Below, in pieces: positions 30,146 to 44,900 of a stretch of DNA of 64,000 bases (position 1 is its first letter; every line of letters begins with the position of its first letter). The DNA lies in contig NC_058499.1 of assembly GCF_020382885.2 (NCBI RefSeq), positions 22,491,872 through 22,555,871 on the forward strand, read 5' to 3'. Origin of the DNA: Scatophagus argus. Its lineage: Eukaryota > Chordata > Actinopteri > Scatophagidae. The notes below the pieces were generated by a model. The model made no database searches. It saw only the letters and a program-made list of their open reading frames with translations, and had not been told where the DNA came from. Both the position numbers and the translations under genes were made by a program.

Positions 30146-32482
30146 TGTGATAGGGCTAGGGAGAGAACTGAATGATACGATTAAGGCCAAAACAATAACA
30201 TTTTCAGAGTATCACATCTGTGTCAAGTACAGGAGCCATGCAGGACTAATCCAATCCAATGCAGCTGCTATTAAAGTGTTGGCAGAGAGGATGTAATCAC
30301 TGTAATCATCATAATCACTGCTAACAGATATGCAGCATGTCCCAACAAAGACAGTCAAGGCTAACTGGCAAAAATAAGGAAAAATATATGATGTTACTGT
30401 ATTTTTTTATGTTATTTTTAATACTGTATAGAAATAAAGCTGTTACTGTTTCTGTATTAAGTGTTTTTATAGGGCTCAGTATTATTGTCGTGTTAACACA
30501 TTGGTTGGTTGGCGCCGACAATTGTTTTGTTTTTTTATGAATTATTTTTAAAGTGTTGCTCACTAAAGAAAACTGCGTTTGATGCGCGATACAGTGACTG
30601 TCGGCGTTGATTAATTGATGCGTTAACTTGCCCAGCAGCCCTAGTATTTTTACAATTAAGATGCATGTGTGAGAAGCTGTACATTTGAAAAGAAGCTGTG
30701 GATTTAATTTTGTCACCATGTGGTTTCAACGCGCAGTCATATTTTCCATTTACCTCACTGACATGTACAAAGAAGAGGCAGTTAAAATGACTTGCACTAT
30801 CAGATCCTGAGGCTCTGGAAGGTCAACACCACTTTCAGCGTCTGTGCACTTTACTGAATTAAAACATGACAGATTATTATCATCATCAGCTTTAGAGGTA
30901 AACTATAGCCCAAAAAATAAAATATATTTTTAACACAGCATGAATGTAGAATATACCAGGTGAACTTATGGCATAAAGAAAAATAAATGGCTGAATATAT
31001 GGAATATTTGAAATATTTACTCTACTGAAGGCATCACATGTTTGACACACACATCTGATAGTTCACAGCAGATATGAGTATATCATCTTGGTCTGGCCCA
31101 GAGCAGGCTTGATGGCACAGTACAATCACTCAGGTCAGAGAGATTCTGGATGCACGCTGACGAGGACAGGAAGTCGGATTTTAAACTCTGCGTTCAGAAC
31201 TTTTCAAGTCTATCTGAACAGAAAGAGGATACAACAAACAGGCAAGAAAATTATATACCATAAAACAATAAAAGTCTCCTCATTTATCCTCATCTAAATC
31301 CATCCTGTCTCTGCACCTGATCCAAACCGAAATTGGGGGAAAAATAAGTATAGAACCAAAAAAGTGATGAGAAAGAGCTTAACATAGTTGAAAATTACAA
31401 CATGAATGCTAAAAAGATCATTTGGACACTTAAAAACATCATGCCACTATATGAGCTCCATGTTTTTGGATGCAGCAAACAATCGTGAGCAGAGTTTCAA
31501 ATGAATTTGTTCAAACTCTTAAAATAATTTGATTTCAAAGGTCCGCCTACTAGATTTTCTGGCACTTTGACCTACATCTCATTTGAGTTGAAATTTTTGA
31601 TCAATTTGTAAGTTCCACTGTTGAGTGAAACAAACTCAAAAGAAGGATCCGACTCACCTCACCTTCACTCGATCAAGATGGTGAGATGCCGTTCAAAGCT
31701 CCTGAAAATGCTAATTAGTGAACTCTGAGTTCACGTTTTATGGACCTTTGTCAGTTTTGTACAGCTGTTGAAAAAGCTTTTTGTTTGACCGTTGAGTTGC
31801 TTCAACGTGACTAAAATCAACTTCCGTATCCAAGGTACGCTTTTAGTCTCTCAGCACACAACAAAAAGTCAGCTCAGCTGCATGCAAACAAACAAACAAA
31901 AACACTAGAAATGAAATAGAGAAATTATGCACAGACAAAGATGCGAATGCAGTGTGCGTTTTAGCCAAACAACATTAGAGTTGAAGGAGTTCAGAAATCT
32001 CTTTCACAACATTAATATAAAGATCCGACTTGGATTAATAACTCAGGAGGTGGCACAAACAGTATATCCCTGGTTTTTGACCTGTACGTCCACATAATCT
32101 TTATCACAATACCATGAATTTAACTGGTAAAATCTCAGGGTCTTTGTAACCTGAGACTGATATAAAAGTCTTTGTATTTAGGCTTACTGAACAGTAAACA
32201 ACCTGACATTAACATACGTCGTGTGATTACAGCTATAAAATTTGTTTTAAAACTTTGATTCTGCAATTGGACTACAAAATGTCAATACTTGTTGTGGAGA
32301 ACTGGGGCATGTACAGGGAGAATATTTTGGCAGTCACTGTTTGAAAAGACAGGCGAGATGAATCAGTCCAAGTCTGTCTTTCACATGGCTGTGCGTAGAA
32401 TTTAAATAATACAGTGTGTGGCTGTGTGTGTGTGTGTGTGTAAGAGACTAAAGCCATCTTCCTGCTCGGCTTCCTGCCAGCA
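30146..32482. other. spacer between convergent usb1 and pla2g15
   Basis: AT-rich DNA with no coding signal. The part next to 32483 must contain the pla2g15 3' UTR on the minus strand, but I could not settle on one poly(A) signal. A (TG)n tract is at about 32413-32441. Nothing else is recognised. Confidence 0.55.
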
Positions 32483-35400
32483 TCACGGAGAGAACAGCAC
32501 AGTCTTGATGTAAGCCACGGTCGTGAAGTTCAGCAACATGGTCACATGTTCGTTCCCTGGAAGCTCTTTTAACGTCACAGGCTGTTTTTGCTTCCCTACC
32601 CAACGCTTGCACTGCATTCCACTTCGCAGGTTCACGGTCCCATCCCCGTCGCCGTACACCACGGTGGGCTCCACATCAGGGAACTTGTCAGAATAGTGGA
32701 AGGCCTCCGACGTGGGGACGCCGCTGCCGTACAAGCAGTGGACGGCCACGCCGGGGGGCGTGAGGTCGGTCACCAGCGGCTCCGTGTCCTGCCGCATCAA
32801 CCAGCCGTCCTCAAAGCCGATGTCTGAGTAGAGGCGCTTGTAGTCCAGCACAGTGTAGTTTCTAGCAGGTGTCTGCACCAGAACCTGGTGATGGATGGGG
32901 TAAAAAAGTTTCTCAGTCATTTGTAGACACGGAAAATATCACTACTTTACCAAATGGAACAGATGAAGACAAACACACACGCACACACACACCTGATCTT
33001 TGGGCCAGGTGTGGGCGTAAGGGAGCAGCCAGGTGGTTGAGACAGCAGAACGTTGCTGGGAGCGAATCTTCAACGGGCTGATCACTGGGATGCGGTCATT
33101 GTCACCTGAAGGCAGGGAAAAGAAACCAGTAACAGAGAACTGAAAATGAGCTTGGAGTTTCCAGCCACAAACCCAAAACCAAGGCGCTTCACTGTGTGGC
33201 TGCTGTAAATAAAACAGCTTATGTCTGAGAGACACTGACATTGCGTGTCAGGCTTGTGATATGAAGTAGTCCAGCAGAGAAACACAGGGAGGATGACAAC
33301 AGTTCCTGTACATCATTGAGGCTATTACACAGGCTGCCCTCATCACGCGTCAGCTTCCCACTTTGATGACTGCAAAGGATGACGAGCCAGTAAAGAGTTA
33401 AGGTGGCACCATGCAGTCTTATGTTTTCTTCAGTGGCAAATAACAATGAACTAAAGGTTTCTAAAAACATCTTTTAAGCACCAGCATTAGTGGATTTGGT
33501 CTCAGCTGCTAAGAAACAACTGTTGAATTTTGTACTCATGTCTTGCTCCCTGCATCGAGCAAATCACAAAGGGGGTTTGAAAATAAATAAATAAATGAAT
33601 GCACAGTGTCTCTTTATTAAGCCATGGACAGTCCTACCATCCCAGAATGAAGTTTTGATGACAGAGCAACATCTAAATAACACGCTGGCTTTAAGTATTA
33701 GGTTTACACATGTGCAGTAGTGCTCGTTCTTTTGCACATTTATAAACTGTAAAATCTCAGACTACTGGATTAGAATGGATTTAGCAGACTTTTATTTTGA
33801 AGGGTACAGGTAATGTGTACATTGGCTCACACCTACTATTTGTAAACCCATCACTAAACAACACAAGCTGTAACTTAACTTCCATTGATAACAGCTTAAG
33901 ACGGGCAAACTATTTATTTATGTAATGCTAGCTGCCAATCCTTTTAAAATGAGCGCGTTTATATGGAAGCTCCGAGAGGCAAGTGAAAATTTGTGATCCA
34001 AGTTTCACCCAAGTTGCTTTCTCTCCTGCGTTTATGACTTAAGAACAGGTGGAATAAAAGGTTTCGTCAGGATAAACTTTCAAAGTTCCTTTTTATTTCA
34101 TCAATGAAACAGGTTGGGAGAAATGATTTGGATTTTTCTTTTTGGTCAGAATTATTAATTATTAGAATTTATTTTTGTTTATCTGCATCACTACAGTATG
34201 TTCTGAATAGGACTTAAAGTATTCATATACTGTGTGTTAGCAGGTTATTTATTTTGATTATTTAGTTGTACTTTATGGGTGGCATGGTGGTGCGGAGTTT
34301 GCATGTTGAATTTTACTTTATTGGCATTTGGTAGTTTGAGGTGTTTTGGGTTATTTTTTTGCAAAGCAACTTCAGATATTCCTAATTTAGATAACGATAC
34401 AATGATATTTTATCAAATGCCATATCAGATGTGTCAGCCATACTATATAAGGTAGTGAACATTTGTTTAGCCAGGTGGTTCCAGGAGCTATGTGACAGAG
34501 CCTGAAGGTAGTAAGTGTAAATATTTAGTAAGAGCTAATCTCGACATTTTTACAGCTTTACAAGCTGTTTTAATTCAGTTGTGCCTAAATTCCAACTGAG
34601 TTAATGATCGCATCATAATTAAGCTAATTTTGAACTTTCAAAGATCTGGTCTTATTTCCTATTTCTTTCTGTTTCCTAACAATATTTTACTTTTTATTTA
34701 AATGTGTTCTAATGTAGAAATCGCAACTTTCCGGCAAACTTTGTGTCTTCATAGGAAGATGAGCATCTTGTTTATATTAGGAAATGTATGCATTGCACTT
34801 CTTCACTTCTCCTTTTCATTCTAGACTTCCTTGAAAGGTTAGGCCTGCTGTTCACGCAATTTACAGCTAATGTTTTCCCAGTATATTAAGTGACTTGAAT
34901 CAAGTGTAAAGTGCAGGGCTGCTGTGCGGTTTGCACTGCTAAACGTGTACTACTGAGTCTATAATGCTGTTACATCTTCACATAAATCATTTATGCAAGT
35001 ATCTCATGTTTCTCTATTTCTAAGGGTATAATTAATAATAATAATAAAGAAATAATAATGTTTTTCTTGTTATGACAATTTATTTGTAATTTTGGTGTGC
35101 ATATTATGCTTTCTTCTTTCTTCAACTCATTCTGAACATTTCCCAGGGTGCCAGAGGGATGTCTAATAAAAAGCATAATCTGAATTACACTAAATCTATT
35201 TATATAATACTGGTCCCATTTCTTACCAGAGGTGAGCACACGAAGGGTCTTGGCCACCCCCGCCCACGGTGGGCCCAAAGCAATGAAAGCTTTGATGTAT
35301 TTGTCTTTCCAGGCCTGTGGCTGCTGGTTGAGGAAGTACAAGGTGTACATGTTGCCCATGCTGTGAGCAATGAGCACCACGGGCCCACCAGCCTTCTCCG

Positions 35401-38400
35401 CCATCTCTTCAATCATCCGCTGCAGCGCCAGAAAATACTCTTTATTCTCATCTGATAAAAGAAAAACAAAGAAGATGAGGAAACAAAGTTCCCCCACTGG
35501 ACCTCCTGTGAAATTCCCTGCATTTCCATTATTATGCTGGAGTGCTTCCAAGCCATAATATTTGATTCTTTCCTGGTTGGGAACCAGAAGCTCTGACAGG
35601 TGTGGACCAGGTGAAAAATGTGGCCTGGTGGGTAAAACTCCCCACACTTCCCCAGGTTGTTTAACCCCATTTTTCTCAACTTCATTGCATAAACCACGCC
35701 TTCACAATAAAAGCCAAACAATTCCACGTTTGGCAGGAACACTGTTAAAAAGCATATGCTCACATTTATATCAAGCATTATTTAATTTGTTTTATTTCCA
35801 CATACCACAGACAGTCACTGACACTGACTCACAAAACTGAACGATGCTGGTGTTTACTTGGGCTGAAAATGATTCTTTATATTCCTTCAATGCTGATTTA
35901 AGCACAGAAACGCAGGTCATGGCTACAATGACCCCTTCAGTTTGGTTCTCAAAATGCATCTAGTATGCTAATGCCCTTGTTCTTCTGTCCTACATGAGCT
36001 AGGACTACAGGCTACATGAGCCAGACGTGTCTCACGTGTTGTAGTGGGATCAACTCTCGAGCCTTGTGAAAACCATAAGTGCGTTTCAGGGTTCATCATT
36101 CATAAGACAGAATAAAGGTTCAGGAGATGAATCCCTTGCTGTAGACATCAGGTTCATGTGAGTGTTTCTGCTTACTGGGGGCTTTCCTCCAATCATATGG
36201 AGCTCCTCTGACATCATCATCTCTGGTGTAGCCCCAGTCCACCAATGCCTGCACTATAGTGAAGAAATACATGCCTAGGAGACAAACAAACACGCACAAA
36301 GAGAAGAGAGGGGGGAAAAAACATTTCAGTCTCTTACTAAAACAGTGACAAAAGTAACAATCTGATTCTTCCATCTTTGTGAGGACCAGTTTAGACCTTA
36401 AGAGTGGAAACATTTTATGGACATTTTGCCCAGTTCTCACAAGAACTGTTTGGTTGTCGACCTTCAACTCACCCACACTGCGTTTGCTCGGGTCCAGATA
36501 CTCCAGCGAATACGTCTGTCCGAAACCTGGGACACGGATGTCCACACCCGGTGGGGATGAGGTGGCATGTGTGGTCTTGTTGTAGATCAATCTACACACA
36601 CACACACACACACACATTGAGAACCTGATCAATGTTGGTAGGCAACATTTCACTTCCCAATTTAATTCACCACTACTCTTAGTTGTGTGGAAACAACTTC
36701 CCCAGCTGTTTTTTTGTTTTTTGATTTCATGCAGATGTGAAAGAAGATGTCTGGGTTTGCAAAGCAGAACTGAAAATTTGAATATTTTCAAACTACAATT
36801 AAGCTTTGATTTTTAAAAATTACAAATTAATGTTAGATAAATATACTAACTGGATCTTGGGCATTTTCTAAAACTGTGTAAATTTTATTGACCAATATTT
36901 TTGTTGAACTTAGAAAAACTAGCACAATTTTGCCTTAATTTACCACAACATCTGTAAACTATTTCACTAAACTTACAATCTGTGACCCAGACAGATACAT
37001 TTCAAGTAAGTTCACTTAGCCCGATGCACCTAAACAAGTACAAACCTGTAGCTTGACTCATGTCTCACTAACATACTTTAAGTCTGTCATCAAAGTAATG
37101 TCAGTTCTAGTGAGATCATGTCAGTTACTTGGCTTAAAACGGGGCTTGGTTCTGAATTACTTGGCTTTGAAAACACCTTTTCTAGTACAACTGGTATGTT
37201 AGCATATGGTGGTTCACATTAAAAAGCACAGATATTACTGTGCAGCTCTGGATCTTGACCAAGACCTTTCAAGATTAACTGAATAAACTAAAATATGTTA
37301 AATATATTTAGATCATATAGATCATCACTGAACACATTTTGCGGAAAATTAGTCATGCAATTTAATCCCTGGTTTCAAACTGCATTATGTTCAAGGTGAG
37401 CTTTAGCTACTTTGCAGCCGCAATAAAAATGTGCTGCTTGCAGCCGCAGTGTCATTCCAACCAGTCATCTAAGTGCAATCATATGATCAGCCAGTCATAT
37501 GAGTGTTGATCATGGCCTCCACTCCCTAATCACGATGCCTTCATTTCAAAATAAGAGCCCATCATGAATCAAGACAACCTAGTCCAAGATCAGAAAGTCA
37601 GTCCTCTCATTGCAGGGGAAGTCAGAAGCCTTGATTAGAGAAGGCACATATTAAGAACAAGGACCAGAGCAATAATTCAGCATCATTGTAGAATGCTTCT
37701 CTTTTTAATTACATCATGACAAAGTTCTCATTTTGAGTTTTGTAGCTCACAATTCTCATGTCATTCCCATCATCATTAGAGGTCCACTAACAAGGCATAT
37801 GATGACTAGCATGATTAGTGGGATAGCTAAAATAAAGGCTCACTCAGTATCCAACATGGAAGTCTTTTTTAGCTGACTGCTGAGGTAACTTTAAAGGAAT
37901 GCTATCTCACTCTTTGTTTCCTGTACTGCTTTTTTGATAAATGGACGGTTCAAGGGTCAGTTTATCCAGTGGAGGTCAACAAGTGTTCATGGAAAGTCAA
38001 ACACGCCTACGAAGGTCATCGCACCTACCTTCTACCTACTCCCTCATCCTATGTCCAGCACTTCCAGGAATATGCAGTTTTCTCTGTAAAGAGTGTGCCC
38101 AATAAAAACCGCATAGGCAAAATAGTTTGACCTATTTGGTCACTGAAACATACCACGCTGATAATGACATGATAACAAGTCATCTACAAACCTTCTACAA
38201 GAGAAGATACATCTTGTGTATTTGGTGAGGAGGGAGGGAGACCCATGTCATGTCATACCTTATGTTGTCTATCCAGCAGTCTATGGCCACAGGGACCAGC
38301 AGCTCCAGGTTGAGCCACAGAGTGAAGAAGGAGTCGGTCTTCTTATAGCAAATGTAATGGACCACGCTGGGTTTGTCGAGCTTCGCCTCCAACTGGTTTC

Positions 38401-40494
38401 CCAGATCCCCTGGAACTACAGCGAATCACATAAACAATGGGTCACATATCTGCAACACCACGGTCATCGTAAGATTGTTCAAAATGGCATAAAAGCTATT
38501 GTACTTATCACAATTATTGTGAATACATATTACAATTAAATCAAACAGCAGAAACACCTTGCTCTTCAGTCTATACGATACTTAAGTAAATAACTGTTAT
38601 GATGGACGCCGTTTAGCAAAAGCACACATTTCTAAACACTTTTAAACTGGAAAAAGGCAGACAGCTAGTAAAACTTTTGTGCATCAGTGTTTTTAAGAGT
38701 GAAACTAACTAGGCATTTTAGACACTTCTATAGTACGTTCTAATGGCAGAATTGCTGCACATCATAATTAGATATAAAAGAGTGACACTGATATGTGCAT
38801 GTGCTGAAAAGGGCCTAATTTCTCCTAATCCAAAATTTTAAAGAATTTACATACACACTATCAAACTGAAAACTGGTTGAACACCATTTAGTCCAAGTGT
38901 GAATTTTATTTAAAATAGCACCGTGTACTGGAAAGAATCTGACACTGAGATACGTGTCATGATACAGGGGTTACGAGTTACTATATTGCAGAATTTTGTG
39001 ATAATGTAATTAAAGCGATATATTGTTTCATAGGCCTATGTAGTTTGTGAGCAATATGTGCTCACTTTTTCCTGTCTCTCATGTTGTTATGTTTGGAGAG
39101 GAAGAGTCAAATTGGCTGAAGATAGATTACATCACTGCTATGTAGCTGTCGGAGGGAGGGGTGGTATTAAACACAAAGTGAAGCCATAACTCTTCTCATG
39201 TAAAACTATGAGTTAAGAATCAGCAACACATCATATCACACTACTGCACATATTCCACAGTTTAACCACAAGCACAAACAAACAGCAAGGGCTCAGTGCT
39301 GGTCAAGCAGTTTACACACAGTGTTATCACACACACATAAAAACAACAGAGGCTGTAAGTTGTAACTAAGACAAACACAGATAAGATTCCTCTAAACTCA
39401 AGACCCTTCGAATGATGGAGTAGAAGGATAATTGCAGTCTATGTAAAGCTCTGAACCCAGATTAAAAACTTATACTATAAACACTTCTTTGTGGGTTCAA
39501 ACAAAGTCTAGAATAAGACTAAGATAACAGGTCTGAGTATCCTGCAGTGCTTGACAGCCGTATGAAGTTCCAACTCAGTCATATGACCAGAGGACTGCAG
39601 GCTACAAACAACCCCGTAAACATTAACGCGGGCGCACACAAGGACGGAAGACCAACTTGCAGTATGTTTGGGGAGGGAAAAAGGCTGAAATGTTTACTAA
39701 ATCTAATATATACATGTCAACATTGTGGTCATTTGGTGACTCATTTTTGATAATCCTCGGTACACGTGTTCTATACGCCCGGCTAAACTCCGGCCACAAA
39801 CATCGTAATATTAAGGCGCCTTCCCTGACAGTGATAGTAAATCTTCAACAAGCGATGACTCAACACATTTTCCGAACCGATGGAAACAACTTTTCGACAC
39901 AGCACAAACCTAATACTCGAAACGACATTTCTGCAAATAAAATTCGACAAACAATCTGATAAACCCGCTCTCCACGACGAGTCGCTAGCTGTTAGGTGGA
40001 ACAAAAAAAGACAAGGAGCGACAGGCCAAACATGTGTAAAAGTTTAAATTTAATCGACGTATGTGCAAGTTGAATGAATACGCTATACCCGAATTTAAGA
40101 CTGGCAAAATACTAATTTGAAAAGTGCTGAATCTTACTGTAAGTTTCCTACAGCATTTCCGTCAAGCGAAAAGATTATGAATTGGTTTCATTTTGAATGT
40201 AGTTTGGCCTGTCTTGAGCATCGTTCACCATCGCTAGCTGTGAATGAGCTGGCTTCGGGGGTTACGAATTGCGCTGTTATTTGGCAACACATAGAAAGAT
40301 GAACAAGACTAGAAAGACTGTAAAACACGAAGAAAACACTTACTAATGACCACGGGAGGTCTAAGGGGCTGACAGGGCTTGTCGCCAGCACATTTCTCCA
40401 ACGGTCTCCCACTGCTCCGCGCCGACAACAACAACAATAACAAACCGGCTTGGAGCAGCGAAGAGAAGGCGGTTATCCGGTGCCAAGCCGCCAT
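32483..40494 (-). CDS. pla2g15: lysosomal phospholipase A2 (group XV, LPLA2)
   Basis: Lysosomal alpha/beta hydrolase that deacylates glycerophospholipids and can transfer the acyl group to ceramide. Seven exons on the minus strand: 40344-40494, 38259-38415, 36473-36591, 36176-36274, 35227-35451, 32993-33105 and 32483-32884. Together they give 1266 nt, 421 residues (human 412). A signal peptide is clear ([11 protein letters not shown], residues 15-25). The catalytic triad is Ser206 in AHSMG, Asp369 in GDGDGTVN and His401 in GNEH. The Asp-His spacing of 32 equals that of the human enzyme. Other family blocks are [32 protein letters not shown] and [10 protein letters not shown]. The next gene upstream on the same strand is its paralogue lcat, whose 3' end is only about 0.7 kb from this start. 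Intron 5 (33106-35226) and introns 1-3 hold nothing recognisable apart from (CA)n tracts. Confidence 0.96.
36592..36617. repeat. (CA)n tract adjoining the pla2g15 exon 3 acceptor
   Basis: On the gene strand it reads (TG)n immediately before TAG, so the repeat itself serves as the tract upstream of the acceptor instead of a C/T-rich run. A similar arrangement, (TG)n just before GTCCAG, precedes lcat exon 2 at 45694-45727. Confidence 0.85.
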
Positions 40495-41209
40495 GGCTCC
40501 TTATATCTCATAGCCAAGCGGCCATGGTTGCCTCCTCGTGAGTGTAGATCTGCTGCTGTTTGGGGTTGCTGCCAAAGCCCTCTGATGTTACTTAAAGCAA
40601 TGTAAACGTTGACAATGATCAGTGGCCAAAAAGCTGGCGATCACGAGGTCTAGATTACGGAACGATCCACCCGGCAACGTAATTCCAGCAATCAAGTCAA
40701 AAGTCATCGACAGCAGATGTAGTCCGACGGACGCCGAGAGTTCGACTTGATTTGTACCGGATATAAACTAATCAACCCTGCACGGATAAGGCAGGTATAG
40801 AAAATGGATGGATGGATGGATAAACTAATCATTTAACGACAGTGGCGGAGTTTGATGGACAGGGGCAAAATAAATCAAAGAGCCACCAGGTATATGAGGT
40901 GGGACACCAGGTTGCAGAATACTGGGATGCATTTATGGTTAGACATTTACAATCTGTGGTTAAGATTAAAATTGTTTTTTTATATGACTCAGATTCAAAG
41001 TTAAAACAACTATACAGGAAATATATTTACTTAACCATTTAGAGACACATCGAATCTAACTTATTATATGGCACTTCATCACGTTTCCTCCACAGAAAGG
41101 GCATCTCGGAGGGCACTTGGTCATGTTTTTTTGTTTTGTTTTGTTTTGTTCAAACATGTGGGCAACTGCCCCCTCTGCACCATTCTTGAGTCCACCATAT
41201 AACACATTA
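40495..41209. other. spacer between pla2g15 start and lcat 3' end
   Basis: This short stretch must include the pla2g15 promoter. The first 200 nt upstream of the start are moderately CpG-rich. A (GGAT)n tetranucleotide run lies at 40804-40822 within the common fish phrase GGCAGGTATAGAAAATGGATGGATGG, which is often the tail of an interspersed repeat. No other gene is seen. Confidence 0.5.
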
Positions 41210-41960
41210 ACTTTTGTGATAGTAGGTGCTTTATTATAAGTCGAACCATACAAATACATTTCACATATTACATGTAAATATAAAAGATTCCTTTGATTTC
41301 ACACACACATTATTGGTTTACTGTGCATGTAGATGGTACTAAGGGCCTGAGGATAAAGTGATCATATAATAATTTATATACCTAAAAATATATAAATCCA
41401 CACAGAAATACTGGTGACATCATAACAAAATAGGCTGCTATTCATTATTCAGTCTTAACTACCCAATAAATGTGACAAGTATGTGTCATTGGGTGTGTGT
41501 GTGTGTATGTGCACAATGAATGACTGATGATCAATTCATCCTCAAAGTAAACCAAAACAGAAAAAAATCTCCACCAAAAAAATATGTATGCTTTCTAATC
41601 ATTGTGGTGATAATTATGATAATCATTATTATTATTGTTGTCATTATTATTGTTAGTGTACCAATGTTACCACTCTAAGTTGCATTATAATCAACATAAA
41701 ATATAAAGAAAGTAAAACAAAATACACAGCTTGGAAAGAGAAATGAACAAATCAGAGACAAACCCACACCGCCAGTACTGAGCCTTTGGTTTAGATCAAG
41801 GTTAGATTAGTTTGGACCTGCTGCACTTACTTTGGCTGGGAGGGGTGCTAATACATGCTAGAGCTATGTTTATGTGCTGTTTTGTTTTTATACTTGAACA
41901 TACTAAAATATAAACTAGGTAAAAATCCAGTACTCCATGTGTTTCTGTTTTTTTAACATC
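41210..41960 (-). other. probable 3' UTR of lcat
   Basis: Between the lcat stop codon and a minus-strand AATAAA (TTTATT at 41231-41236) the sequence is AT-rich with a (TG)n tract near 41491. It contains ATTATT runs at about 41626-41650 that read as AU-rich on the minus strand as well. Confidence 0.5.
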
Positions 41961-44900
41961 TTAAATGTTCTTGTCTACTTCTTCAGTTTCATATCGGACA
42001 TCAACCTCTCTGGGTGTGTCTGAATTGCCCTCCAGGACGTTCTGGATTTGGTTGAGCACCTTTTCATGGAACACCATGTCCAGGTGGGCCAGCCCTCGGT
42101 ACTCTGTAATGTGGACAGGCTTCTTCTGCTGTCCAATCCAACGTTTGCAAAGACTCATGCTAAAGCTGTCCACTGTGTCGTCCCCATCGGCGTAAACAAA
42201 GTCCACTGGGTCCACGTTTGGAAAGTCCTCGTCGTAAATGTACGTTATCGGAGTTGGAAGCCCCACGCCATACATACACCACACCTCAACACCAGGTGGG
42301 TGTAGATCAATAGTGAGATTCTTGGTGTCCTCCCACATATACCTGGAATCAACAAGAGGATAGAGCAGGTTGTGAAATCGAGGGGAGCACAACAGTTATG
42401 ATCAATATTTTCATATCAGCAATGGATCACATGACAACTTGTGAAAGAGTTCGTCTGAGGTGACGAACCCTCAAGGAACTATCAAGTGACTGCAGTTCCC
42501 CTCAGCTCTATAGAACTTTAAAGCAAACTTTTAAATGAGTTTCGAAAGAAAGGGGTCAAAATCAATGCAGCAGAGTTAAAACCTGCTCCTGTATTACCCA
42601 CCATGCAATTCGGGTGTGTTATGCTACTGGCAGCTGATGCAGCCTTAAGCAGAGGTAGGGAGCAGGTTAGAGAGATCTGGTAAGCTCGCTTGTCTCTAAC
42701 TCTATTCTGCCAGATTTTTTCATTTCATTTCAGTTTCTTAAGCCCCAAATTACATCAACTCAAGTAACACCACTTGAGCAAGTTTATCAGATTTTGCACA
42801 GCTTCCTCTGGAGCCACAAATGACTTCATAAAGTCCGAGTGTTGGAGTAGTCCTCCCAACGCTGGTAAACTGATGTAAAATTGGTGGGTTTGCCTCTCAA
42901 AGCTTGTTATATTCACTCTGGTTCACTCTCATCAAATCCTTGTTGCTCTTTGAATGAAAAAAGCTCAAAACTGGCATCACCAAATGGTGTCTAGCTGGTG
43001 AACATTTACCAGCTAAAGAGGAGAATATTACCCTTAGGACTTGTGGAAGAAAGAGTGGAAACGTTGGAGCAACACATAATGAAGAGACTGTCTAGTTATA
43101 AAGAAGTAATTTACATAATGGAGCAGGTTCTCATGTGTACTAAGAGGTAAAATTGATCTTAGATTACCACCCTCACTATGTAGTCATTGTTCTGTGGATC
43201 ATAAAAATTTCCAAAGCATTGGAGTCAACTACATATTAAGCTCAGGTGGGTAAATGTTCCATCTAGACTGTGTAACAACATTAAAACTGTGAATTACCAG
43301 CCATCCTCAAAATTGATGTCTGTGAAGAAGCGCTGGTAGTCCTGGTTTGTGTAGTTAAAGGTAGGTGTGGAGATAAACACGTGGTCCTTTGGCCAGACTT
43401 TATCTGACGGCAGCATCCAGGGATTAGTTGTTGCCATCCTCTGTTCCTCACGGATCTTGATGTTGGAGATCATTGGGATGCCGTCATTTTCACCTGCAAG
43501 TCAATAATTTGGGAGGGATATAAATCACAGTTGTAAATATGACACACAAGACTGTACAGTCGTGCAGGACACATTTCATATTCAACCCATGTTTGGATCA
43601 AAGGTGAAATAATACTGTTGTTTCAATATTCCACATAGGTAACACTGCCCTGTGGAGTTGTTATTATGAGTGGGCCAGGTTCAAATCCCTTTATTAGCCT
43701 CTTCTGTTATACTGTATTCTATTCTCAGTACCTGATGCCATGACTCTAAGTGGTTTAACAGCACCCCCCCATGGAGCTCCCAGGGAAATGAAGCCCTTGA
43801 TGTACTTGTCCTTCCAGGCCTGTGCCTGGTGGTTGAGGAAGTAGAGGACGTAGTGGCAGCCCATGCTGTGTCCCAGCAGGTAGACAGGCTGCTGGTACTG
43901 GTCGTACATCTCCTCAACCAGGTCCTGAAGCTTTGTGAAGTACTCTGCATTCTCATCTGTGATAGAAGGCATGACAGGAAGGTTGGAGACTGATGGCAGG
44001 AACACTGAAGAAGTGCACATTTCAGTCTGTGTCAGGAATGATCATTATCCTCCTCCTCATCATCATCATTAGTATAAATAATGACACACGGTTTGGCATG
44101 ACTAAATTAGTGTTGTTCTAGCTGAAATCATTTCTTTTGGCCACATATGGTCAGAGGAGTCCCACAGCAAGCGGGCAAACCCACAGTCCTGACATATTAC
44201 AACCTAATGAAACTGTTATCACATGGCTGACATGAAGCTTTGTAAAGATTTGGAGTTTTTGGAATCCTGAACACCTGAATGTCTCATACATTTTACAGCC
44301 CACAACGTTTTTCACTGCTCCAGCTGCAACATTCATCTGCTTTCTGTTAAATCTACTCTTCATTACCCTTCTAGCACCAAAAGAACAAACAACATTTGCA
44401 ACCTTAACTATTGAACATAATGAAGCACTCAGCTGGTAAATATTATTTTCCCCAGTCAAAACAGAGTGAGAAAGAGAGTGAATAGTTATCAGATGGCCAG
44501 AAACACAACTGAATGTTAATATTACTCTGTGTTATATAATAAGAAATGATTGTACCCCTTTATATGCACTTTATAGGGGTGATGAGTAGTATGATGAGGA
44601 GTATGTCAGTATTGTGTTTACAGCTTGCTCTGTGACTGTTTATGTAACGGTGCATGTGTAGTCTTGCTACTTACTGGGTGCTAATCTCCAATCGTATGGC
44701 GCTCCTCTGACTGTCTCATTTCGAGTGTAGCCCATGTTAACCAAATGTTGCACCATAGTGTGGAAATAACCTGCAAAAAGAACAGCAGCACTCTGAATCA
44801 ATACCAGATGTCAGGACCTGAAGCAGGATTTACTTAGCGCAAAGCTACCAATTTGAGACATGAAGAATAGGAATTAACAACAGACCTATACATTATTGCT

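Noticed and set aside
34265-34310. GGGTGGCATGGTGGTGCGG in pla2g15 intron 5 as a SINE head
   Set aside because: Only about 20 bases resemble the common fish GGCGGCACGGTGGTGC repeat; too short to call.
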